This document shows, piece after piece, positions 9,398-16,665 of a DNA stretch of 64,000 nt. The translations under genes were made by a program, and so were the position numbers. Source of the stretch: Algoriphagus sanaruensis (GTDB taxonomy: Bacteria > Bacteroidota > Bacteroidia > Cytophagales > Cyclobacteriaceae); contig NZ_CP012836.1 in NCBI RefSeq assembly GCF_001593605.1, positions 620,001-684,000 on the forward strand. Direction: 5' to 3'. The notes under the pieces are model-generated. The model made no database searches and was not told the DNA's origin. It saw nothing but the letters and a program-made list of their open reading frames with translations. The first letter of the stretch is position 1. Every line of letters starts with the position of its first letter.

Positions 9398-9558
9398 CGC
9401 TTAAAGAATGACTTTTGGAGGAAAGGTTAATTTTCCACCATTCAACTTTTTTATATCGGTCTTGTCTTTTACCATATTCTGAAATGGATTCCGTAAAAAA
9501 GAACTCGATAAGACCGCCCCCGCTTTTCCATTGCTTTAGAAAATCCCAATTTAGAGAG

Positions 9559-11232
9559 ATGAAGAAGCAATTGATTTTTACCGCACTAAGCCTTGTGTTT
9601 CTTTACTCCTGTACACAGGAAAAAAAGGAGTTTGGCTTGGAAATTTCTACTGATGCAAGCCAAATATTACAAGGCAGAATGCTGTTTGAAAAGCATTGTT
9701 CGACCTGTCATAATTTCAACGAAGATGCGATAGGCCCCAACCTAAGTGGACTTACCAGGCAGGTAGAAACAAGCTGGATTCGACAGTTTATCCTCAATTC
9801 TACTTCACTTATTGAGGCTCAAGATCCCAGGGCCATCCAGCTTTTTGAAAAATTCAAAAGTACAATGCCGGCTTATCCTGGTCAGCCTGAAGAGATAGAT
9901 GCCATTCTAAGCTACTTACATACGTTTGAAACATTACCAATTCCGATTAGCGGAGACACCACTTCCAATTTGATTCCCGAGAAAATTCAGGATTCGGGCA
10001 TCCGGCTTTCCCTAGAATTGTTTGCTCAGCTTCCATCATCTGACTCGGTAGCGCCTTTGGCAAAAATGACCAAGATGGAACCCATATCAGGCACCGAACG
10101 ACTGATAATTAATGATCAACGTGTGGGTTTGTATGAATTGGTGGATCAAAAGCCCGTTTTATTTTTAAATGTTCTTGAAAAAAAACCAGCCATGGTAAGT
10201 AAGCCTGGTTGGGCGACAGGAGTGGGAAGTTTTGCTTTTCATCCAGATTTCCAATCCAATGGTCTTTTTTATACTGCTCATACCGAACCCGGAGGTACTG
10301 CTCCTTCTGATTTCGGATATACGGATAGCCTTGCGGTTTTCATGCAATGGGTATTGACCGAATGGAAATTGAATGATCCAAAGGCAAGAAAATTTGAAGG
10401 GACAAATCGGGAGATTTTGCGGATTGACAATGCCTCTCAAGCTCATGGAATGCAGGAATTGACGTTTAACCCCTATGCAAAAAAAGGAGATCCCGATTAT
10501 GGACTTTTGTATATCGGATATGGAGATGGAGGTACTGCGGAGAAGCGATTTGCTGCTATTTCCAACCACAAAGGAAAAGGAATCTATAGCAGTATTTTGA
10601 GAATTGACCCATTGGGATCAGATGGAAAAAATGGGAAATATGGAATTCCCAAAATCAATCCATTTGCTAGAAAAGAGGGAATGGCTGGGGAAGTCCTTGC
10701 CTATGGCTTTCGGAATCCAAATCGTATTTTCTGGGATGCAAAGGGCCAGCTTCATGCAACAGACATCGGACAGCACAGTATTGAAGAAATCAACCGAATC
10801 GAGCCTGGCAAATTTTATGGTTGGCCAGTAAGAGAAGGAACGTTTGGGATCAATCCCTTTGGGAGTTTCCGGGCACTTTATCCCCTTCCTGAGGATGATT
10901 CCAAACTGGGCGTTACCTATCCTTTGATCCAATTGGAACATGACGAAACCGTAGCAGTAATCGGTGGATATCTTATTCCGGATGGTCCGTTGAAAGGAAA
11001 ATTTGTGTTTGGGGATATTCCTTCCGGAAGGTTGTTTTTTGCCGATTTGAATGAATCTGGAAGCCCAAAAGTCCAAAGCTGGGGAGTGCTTTTTGATGGA
11101 AAAGAAATTTCAATGAAGGGATTGGTTAATCATGATCGAGTAGACTTGAAGTTTGGCATTGATGCTTCTCAAAATGTCTACATTATGAGCAAAGCGGAAG
11201 GAAAAATTTACAAAATCATAACGACGGATTGA
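9559..11232 (+). CDS. Lipoprotein with cytochrome c and PQQ-type sugar dehydrogenase domains
   Basis: A 557-aa protein. The lipobox FLYSC puts the acylated Cys at 18. Residues 35-125 form a class I cytochrome c with CSTCH (C47, C50, H51) and a candidate axial Met103 in STMPAYPG. Residues 190-550 form a six-bladed propeller of the glucose/sorbosone dehydrogenase family: FAFHPDFQSNGLFY, LAYGFRNPNRIFWD and DIGQHSIEEINRI. The likely role is PQQ-dependent oxidation of an aldose at the cell envelope, with electrons passed through the fused haem. The frame extends to a TTG at 9415, but the ATG at 9559 gives a proper signal peptide. Confidence 0.88.
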   Translation: MKKQLIFTALSLVFLYSCTQEKKEFGLEISTDASQILQGRMLFEKHCSTCHNFNEDAIGPNLSGLTRQVETSWIRQFILNSTSLIEAQDPRAIQLFEKFKSTMPAYPGQPEEIDAILSYLHTFETLPIPISGDTTSNLIPEKIQDSGIRLSLELFAQLPSSDSVAPLAKMTKMEPISGTERLIINDQRVGLYELVDQKPVLFLNVLEKKPAMVSKPGWATGVGSFAFHPDFQSNGLFYTAHTEPGGTAPSDFGYTDSLAVFMQWVLTEWKLNDPKARKFEGTNREILRIDNASQAHGMQELTFNPYAKKGDPDYGLLYIGYGDGGTAEKRFAAISNHKGKGIYSSILRIDPLGSDGKNGKYGIPKINPFARKEGMAGEVLAYGFRNPNRIFWDAKGQLHATDIGQHSIEEINRIEPGKFYGWPVREGTFGINPFGSFRALYPLPEDDSKLGVTYPLIQLEHDETVAVIGGYLIPDGPLKGKFVFGDIPSGRLFFADLNESGSPKVQSWGVLFDGKEISMKGLVNHDRVDLKFGIDASQNVYIMSKAEGKIYKIITTD

Positions 11233-11270
11233 GGTAAAATTTTGTCTAATTTCATGCTGAAATCATTTCC

Positions 11271-11296
11271 AGCCGTGTTGGGAGGTCGGCTTTTTT
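11271..11296 (+). terminator. Terminator-like hairpin directly before a start codon
   Basis: AGCCG (11271-11275) pairs with CGGCT (11287-11291) and is followed by a T-run to 11296. It probably ends the sugar dehydrogenase transcript. The next ATG is at 11300, so little room remains for an independent leader. Confidence 0.5.
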
Positions 11297-11299
11297 ACC

Positions 11300-12361
11300 A
11301 TGTCCTTTTCAGACTTCAATTATGAGTTTTTTTTCAATCTAACCCCGGACTTGCTGTGTGTAGCTGGTTTTGATGGGTATTTTAAAAAAATTAATCCGGC
11401 AGTATCCCAAGTTTTAGGCTATTCGGAGAAAGAACTATTCGAACGTCCCATCAATGAATTTATCCATCCGGAGGATCAATTTTCGACTCAGAAATATAGG
11501 GAGCAGCTCCATGTAGCTAAGCCATTGCTCAATTTTGAAAACCGGTACCTCACCAAATCCGGGGAAATAGTTTGGCTTTCCTGGACTTCAATGCCGGTAC
11601 CCGAAAAACAGCTCGTTTTTGCTATCGCCAAAAACATCACACATAAAAAGAAAATTGAGCAGGATCGAAATGCGCTATTGGCTCAGGTAACCAAAATAAA
11701 TAACGAACTCATGCAGATCAGTTATACCACCTCGCATGATCTTCGTGCCCCAGTTAATAATTTGCTTTCGGTATTTGATCTAATGGATACTTCTAAGATT
11801 CAAGATCCAGATACAATCGAATTGCTAGATATTTTAAAGAACTCCAGTCATAACCTGCGCGATAAATTAAACGGATACATTGATATCATTCGTGACAAAA
11901 ATCCACTAGGAGAAAAGATGGAAACCTTGAGGTTCTCTGATGTTCTTCATACTGTTCTAACTTCCATTTCCCACTTAGTAGAAAGTAAAAAGGGTTTGAT
12001 TAGATCCGATTTTTCAGAAATCAATGAAGTTTTATTTAATGCAGATTATTTAGAAAGCATTTTCCTGAATTTGATTACGAACGCTATCAAATACGCTCAA
12101 CCTCACCTCTTTCCTGAGATTCATATTTATTCACGAGTAATGAATGGGGAAACTCAGTTGATTTTTGAGGATAATGGATTAGGGTTTGATATGGAAAAAG
12201 TGGGTTCTAGATTGTTTGGTTTAAACCAGACTTTTCACGGAAATCCTGACAGCAAAGGCATTGGACTATATTTGGTATACAACCATATCCATAATCTGGG
12301 TGGAAAAATTGAAGCACAAAGCGAGGTGAATAAGGGAACTCGATTTACCATCACCTTTTGA
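11300..12361 (+). CDS. Cytoplasmic PAS-domain histidine kinase
   Basis: A 353-aa protein without membrane segments. It has an N-terminal PAS domain (about 8-118, DLLCVAGFDGYFKKINPAV), a short coiled coil, a HisKA region with H146 in TTSHDLRAPVNNL, and an ATPase domain with NLITNAIKYA, DNGLGFD and GIGLYLV. PAS kinases with SHDLRAP boxes are abundant in Cytophagales and often lack a linked regulator; none lies next to it here. The start codon follows a terminator-like T-run by three bases, so its promoter must lie within or before the upstream gene's 3' end, or expression depends on read-through. Confidence 0.87.
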   Translation: MSFSDFNYEFFFNLTPDLLCVAGFDGYFKKINPAVSQVLGYSEKELFERPINEFIHPEDQFSTQKYREQLHVAKPLLNFENRYLTKSGEIVWLSWTSMPVPEKQLVFAIAKNITHKKKIEQDRNALLAQVTKINNELMQISYTTSHDLRAPVNNLLSVFDLMDTSKIQDPDTIELLDILKNSSHNLRDKLNGYIDIIRDKNPLGEKMETLRFSDVLHTVLTSISHLVESKKGLIRSDFSEINEVLFNADYLESIFLNLITNAIKYAQPHLFPEIHIYSRVMNGETQLIFEDNGLGFDMEKVGSRLFGLNQTFHGNPDSKGIGLYLVYNHIHNLGGKIEAQSEVNKGTRFTITF

Positions 12362-12406
12362 ATCCACAATTTCGAATTATCTATTTGGAAGATCCGATTT
12401 AAACAA

Positions 12407-12432
12407 AAACGCCTTGAATTCTCAAGGCGTTT
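12407..12432. terminator. Bidirectional terminator between convergent genes
   Basis: A perfect 11-bp stem AAACGCCTTGA / TCAAGGCGTTT with the 4-nt loop ATTC, flanked by A-rich and T-rich ends. It serves the kinase (plus) and the phosphorylase-like gene (minus). Confidence 0.85.
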
Positions 12433-12438
12433 ATTTGT

Positions 12439-14094
12439 TTATCGATACATCAGCTCATAATACTCTTTGGCCATCCGATTACTTTCAAATTCAAAGCGGA
12501 CGTCCGTCATCCCTGATTGGACAATGTCTCTCCATTGTCTTTTATTTTTATAATAGGTAGGAAGAATTTCGCCTTGGAGAATTTCATACAAGTGATTCAG
12601 ATCCCACTGGTCCTGATCCTGAATGGATAAATTGTGATAATCCGCTTGAGGGACGATGAAGCAATTTTCCCCATGCTTCGCAAATTCACAAATCCATCCA
12701 TCGTAGGTGCTGAAGTTTACAGAACCATTCATTGATGCTGTCATTCCGGAAGTTCCAGAGGCTTCTCGAGGTACCCGAGGATTATTAAGCCAAATGTCGG
12801 ATGCTTGTTTGAGTCGCTTGCTTAAGGTAAGTTCATAACCAGTACACACGGCTACATTTTTATATCGTTTACTCAAATGGACAAGCGAATTGAACACAGA
12901 AATAGCTCCATAGTCCATAGGATAAGGTTTTCCTGCCCAAATAATTTGCACCGGGAATTCTGAATTGGTCACCAATTCCTCAAATTTTCTAAAATCATGG
13001 GTGATCAAATCCGGTCTTTTGTATGCGGCAAATCTTCTAGCCCAGACAATGGTTAACACATCTGGATCAAAGATTTTTCCGGTTTGGTCAGCAACAATCT
13101 CAAATGCTCGTTTTTTCAAATAGCGCTTGCGGTCATCAAATCCTTCGTTGTCCGCCTCTTCCATAAATCGGTACAACTGCTTATCTGCCCAATATTTCCA
13201 ATTTTGCGCATTAGTGATAGATTGAATTTCAGGAATGTTCTCATACTCACCCCACATTCTTCGGCTCACTTCTCCGTGAAGTTTACTCACGCCGTTTGCG
13301 GCATGTGCAAATCGCAAAGCCGCAAGACTATGATTAAACATATCCCCACTCATGCCAGTCAATGCTTTTACTTCGTCGATGCTATATCCGTAGAAATAGC
13401 TCATTTTATCGCATAGGTAAAAATCATGTTTTTCATTGCCAGCTTCCTCTGGAGTATGAGTGGTGAAGACGAGCTTTTTCTGAACTTCCTCTTTTTTACC
13501 CAATTTTTTCATCAGGTAAAAGACACTGCTAACCCCATGTGCCTCATTCAAGTGGTATACTTCGGGATTGAAATTTAATTCATCAATGAGTTTAGCCCCT
13601 CCTATTCCTAATATGATCATTTGGGCAATTTTTGCTGCAGTATCCGAATCATAAAGTTTATGGGTAATGGTCTGACTGAGGTAGTCATTTTCAGGAAGAT
13701 CCGTACTTAATAAGAATAAAGGAGCGGATTTGAATGTGTCAGGGGGAAGGTACCAAGCCTTTACCCATACCGGTTGACTGTGAACTGGTACTTGAAATTT
13801 TATTCCAGTATCGACCAGGAATGAGTTGTTTTTTTCATACCACTCTGGCTTGAGGGTTTGATCTTGATTTCGGCTCTGATCATAGTAGCCATACTTCCAA
13901 AGGATGCCAATGCCAATCAAGTTCTGCTTCAATTCATAAGCACTTCTTAAATGAGAGCCGGAGAGAAAACCTAACCCACCACTGTAAATTTTCAAGGGTT
14001 GGTGGATAGCAAATTCCATGGAGAAGTAGGCCACTGATTTGGAATATTCGGACGAAGGTTCATAAGGAACCTTATAGTTTCTAAAGTCGGTCAT
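12439..14094 (-). CDS. Alpha-glucan phosphorylase-like GT35 enzyme lacking the PLP lysine
   Basis: A 551-aa protein of the short alpha-glucan phosphorylase type. GT35 features are seen throughout: SVAYFSMEFAIHQPLKIYSGGLG near the N-terminus (shown here in part), HLNEAHGVSSVFY, FTTHTPEEAGNEKH, VWARRFAAYKRPDL and IIWAGKPYP. In phosphorylases the PLP cofactor is bound by Lys in the motif E-A-S-G-T-x-x-M-K; here it reads EASGTSGMTASMNG with Thr452 (codon at 12739-12741) in that place. Phosphorolysis of glycogen is therefore uncertain. The frame extends to a TTG at 14118; the ATG at 14094 is preferred. The next gene upstream is an unrelated small membrane protein. Confidence 0.78.
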   Translation of the reverse strand: MTDFRNYKVPYEPSSEYSKSVAYFSMEFAIHQPLKIYSGGLGFLSGSHLRSAYELKQNLIGIGILWKYGYYDQSRNQDQTLKPEWYEKNNSFLVDTGIKFQVPVHSQPVWVKAWYLPPDTFKSAPLFLLSTDLPENDYLSQTITHKLYDSDTAAKIAQMIILGIGGAKLIDELNFNPEVYHLNEAHGVSSVFYLMKKLGKKEEVQKKLVFTTHTPEEAGNEKHDFYLCDKMSYFYGYSIDEVKALTGMSGDMFNHSLAALRFAHAANGVSKLHGEVSRRMWGEYENIPEIQSITNAQNWKYWADKQLYRFMEEADNEGFDDRKRYLKKRAFEIVADQTGKIFDPDVLTIVWARRFAAYKRPDLITHDFRKFEELVTNSEFPVQIIWAGKPYPMDYGAISVFNSLVHLSKRYKNVAVCTGYELTLSKRLKQASDIWLNNPRVPREASGTSGMTASMNGSVNFSTYDGWICEFAKHGENCFIVPQADYHNLSIQDQDQWDLNHLYEILQGEILPTYYKNKRQWRDIVQSGMTDVRFEFESNRMAKEYYELMYR

Positions 14095-14165
14095 AGGTTG
14101 GGAGATATTAAATGACAAATAACTGGCTGAAAGTTACAAAGGATTGGCCATAGCGAGGAAAGAAA

Positions 14166-14540
14166 TTAATTTTTCCCGGCGATGATAAAGACACCATGAA
14201 TAAGGTAGGCACTCACAAATGAGATGGGTATAACGATCGCCAAGCCTATCATCAACTCGAAAGGAAATAGATTATGCGAACTTGGATCAATAATCATATC
14301 AGCAAAAATCCGTGAAAGCATGCCTAACATGACTCCAAATGATACCATGAGGGCATTCCACGCGGGTTGATTTTTTCTGAAAATGCCAACCAGTAAGGTA
14401 GCTAAGAATGCTCCAGGCGCCTTAATGTAAAATAGCGATTGGTAGAGCGCGTCTTCTTCTGAAAAATCTGCTGTCCAATAGCCGAAGGCACCGATCAATA
14501 CTCCAAGAGCGATGGGCAAAACGTTTGATTTTTTCCTCAT
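14166..14540 (-). CDS. Small four-helix membrane protein of unknown function
   Basis: A 124-aa hydrophobic protein with about four predicted transmembrane helices (for example NVLPIALGVLIGAFGYW and LMIGLAIVIPISFVSAYLI). I do not recognise the family. An upstream-extended frame reaches 14591, but that start would lie within the terminator of the esterase gene; the ATG at 14538-14540 (MRKKSNVLP) is preferred. It reads toward the phosphorylase-like gene with a 71-bp gap. Confidence 0.65.
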   Translation of the reverse strand: MRKKSNVLPIALGVLIGAFGYWTADFSEEDALYQSLFYIKAPGAFLATLLVGIFRKNQPAWNALMVSFGVMLGMLSRIFADMIIDPSSHNLFPFELMIGLAIVIPISFVSAYLIHGVFIIAGKN

Positions 14541-14547
14541 AACAAAA

Positions 14548-14597
14548 AAAGACTTGGACATCAAAAAGGTGAAACTTTCTGATAAATCCAAGTCTTT
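14548..14597 (-). terminator. Terminator after the carboxylesterase gene
   Basis: On the minus strand AAAGACTTGGA (14597-14587) pairs with TCCAAGTCTTT (14558-14548) across a 28-nt loop and runs into a T-rich tract. The 11-bp stem is perfect. Its position supports the ATG at 14540 as start of the next gene. Confidence 0.75.
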
Positions 14598-14618
14598 GTA
14601 AATCTGAGGTTTTGAGAA

Positions 14619-16283
14619 TTAGGCTACTGGAAGAGCCTTTCTTGCAGCTCGATCTGGATCATTTTTGACTTCACAAGTGTCATTTAGGATCATCGTCTCG
14701 CCATTGGCAGCTGTAAATTTTGGCCAGCTTGGAAGTCCCTGAGCATTAGGATTTCCGGTTTTCATAAATGCCAATAAGGAGGCGGTCATTTTTTCAGAAA
14801 GAAGTCTGGGACGTTTTCCTCCACCAGTGTGTGTGTACATCCGATCTGTATTTGCAAACCAGAAACAAATATCAATGCAATGAAAAGCCCGCATTCGTCC
14901 ATTGTAAAGGTTGGGCTCCCATCCAAACCAAGCCATGTATACAGGCGCTTTTTGAGAAGATTTCGCATTGCCACAGGCCACTGCATTTTGTCGGTTTGAG
15001 GCCGCAAGGGTCATGATTTCAGCAGGTTTTTTATCTGGGAAATTAGCGGCATACGCTTGGTATACCTTCTCGGCATTTTCCCCAAATCTTGATTTGAGTC
15101 CTTCAATGGCTTGTTCTGGGCCGCCCGCTTCCAAGGCAGGATTCGTTCTTGTGGCTCCCCATTCATGAAAGGTCGTACAAATCATCAGCGGCATTTCTGC
15201 CTCATGGCTGTTTGGATCTGAAAAGAACTGTCCTTTGGGAACATGAATTCCATCCGCCACCGGACCAAAACCGCCTCTAAATCCAGGCTGAGGATTTTCT
15301 TTTCTCATCCGATCTAGAGCTTTGTTAGCAATATCGATATAGGTTCTCCAAGGAATTTCCTGAAGTTTATGAATCTCTCCAGGATTTAGGCCAGCTTCCT
15401 CCAAGACATATTGTCCTAACTTTCTGCTATAGTCTTGATCATTAGCTCTAAGCATACTTCCACTCAATGCGACGCCTTTATGAACTAGTCCCTTGGAGGC
15501 AGGCATGGCCATTGTGCAAGTTACTTTTGCACCTCCTCCAGATTGTCCCATGATGGTCACGTTAGTTGGGTCTCCTCCGAAGTTGGAAATATTGTCCCGT
15601 ACCCAATGAAGCGATGCGATGATGTCCAATTGGCTGACATTTCCGGATGCAGAAAAGGCGTCCCCTCCTACTCCAGACAAGTCCGTAAAACCAAGTGGAC
15701 CCAATCGATGATTGATCGATACAAAAACTATTTCATCGGTTTTTGCAAGGTTTTCCCCATGGTATCCGTCTTGTTCGATTCCATTTCCATTTGTAAATCC
15801 TCCTCCATGCAACCAAACCAAAACAGGTCTCTTTTTCCCATCTGCAATCCCTTTGGTCCACACGTTCAGTTTCAAACAATCTTCACTGACGTCGTCATAG
15901 TTCCAGTGGTCTGCAAATGAATAATGGACATTTGCATATCGATTGTCCATGATCTGTGGAGCAGTGTTTCCCCACCAAAGGCAATCTTTGATTCCATCCC
16001 ATTTTTCAGGTTTTTGAGGAGGCATGAATCGGTTTTTTCCGGCTGTATTTGCGCCGTAAGGCACGCCTAAAAAGGTATAGACACCATTGAGTTGGTAGCC
16101 TCTGATTTTTCCGAAACCTGTATTAGCGATGGCAATTTCATCCCCGATGTGTAGGATTTGATCCTCTTCAGATTCGGAATGAGAAGTCTGAACTTTTGCA
16201 TTGCTGGCAAAGGGAACAGCTGCCAATCCGGCTGTTCCAAGCCCGATTTTTTGCAGAAAGTCGCGTCGATTATTTTTTTTCAT
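14619..16283 (-). CDS. Tat-exported type B carboxylesterase (alpha/beta hydrolase)
   Basis: A 554-aa protein. The N-terminus NNRRDFLQKIGLG followed by a hydrophobic stretch is a twin-arginine signal, so it is exported folded. The esterase/lipase type B fold is shown by FLGVPYGANTAGKNRF, EDCLKLNVW, LVWLHGGGFTNGNG (oxyanion hole) and the nucleophile elbow GQSGGG with S248. The usual elbow of this family is GESAG, so Gln and Gly are variants. Acid (TFHEWGA) and His (AFHCIDICFWF) candidates are present. The substrate is unknown. It is a separate transcription unit ended by a strong terminator. Confidence 0.87.
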   Translation of the reverse strand: MKKNNRRDFLQKIGLGTAGLAAVPFASNAKVQTSHSESEEDQILHIGDEIAIANTGFGKIRGYQLNGVYTFLGVPYGANTAGKNRFMPPQKPEKWDGIKDCLWWGNTAPQIMDNRYANVHYSFADHWNYDDVSEDCLKLNVWTKGIADGKKRPVLVWLHGGGFTNGNGIEQDGYHGENLAKTDEIVFVSINHRLGPLGFTDLSGVGGDAFSASGNVSQLDIIASLHWVRDNISNFGGDPTNVTIMGQSGGGAKVTCTMAMPASKGLVHKGVALSGSMLRANDQDYSRKLGQYVLEEAGLNPGEIHKLQEIPWRTYIDIANKALDRMRKENPQPGFRGGFGPVADGIHVPKGQFFSDPNSHEAEMPLMICTTFHEWGATRTNPALEAGGPEQAIEGLKSRFGENAEKVYQAYAANFPDKKPAEIMTLAASNRQNAVACGNAKSSQKAPVYMAWFGWEPNLYNGRMRAFHCIDICFWFANTDRMYTHTGGGKRPRLLSEKMTASLLAFMKTGNPNAQGLPSWPKFTAANGETMILNDTCEVKNDPDRAARKALPVA

Positions 16284-16417
16284 TAGGTATGGGTTTAAGT
16301 CAATCTCTATTGTCTCAATATGAGAAAATGATTGAATTCATCCTAATGGAAAATGATGTTCGGTAACTCGTGTTGACTGATTAAAAGGATTTTAGCGATT
16401 AAAAATCTCCTCAAGAT

Positions 16418-16609
16418 TTAGCCTATTTTCCCATCTCCATTGATGTCTTTTCCGGTTTGCTCCTCGAGGATTTGAAGCGCTTGAATCAAAAGCTCTCGAG
16501 TTTTTTGCAGTTCCCGTTCTAAATTGGCTACTCTAGCCTCCAGCCCGGCGGCACGTGAACTTTGTTCGGAGATTTGGCTTTGTTGGATTAAGTCCCAAAA
16601 TAGTCCCAT
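16418..16609 (-). CDS. Small coiled-coil protein ending in an EF-hand-like loop
   Basis: A 63-aa protein. Residues 12-52 form a heptad-rich coiled coil (LEARVANLERELQKTRELL), and the C-terminus is KDINGDGKIG, matching the D-x-N-x-D-G-x-I part of a calcium-binding EF loop (D55, N57, D59, G60, I62) but ending before the final acidic residue. It has a proper ATG, a biased coding composition and no overlap with neighbours, so it looks genuine. No family function is known to me. It lies between the esterase and the molybdenum hydroxylase genes, on the same strand. Confidence 0.6.
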   Translation of the reverse strand: MGLFWDLIQQSQISEQSSRAAGLEARVANLERELQKTRELLIQALQILEEQTGKDINGDGKIG

Positions 16610-16665
16610 AGGATTTTATTTTATTAGGTTTAAAGAATTCTGGATCAAGTGAAATCAATCTTGGT

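Noticed and set aside
10165-11076. Long minus-strand frames (134 and 152 codons) opposite the sugar dehydrogenase
   Set aside because: They are antisense shadows of a clear gene with intact motifs; the translations show no family signature.
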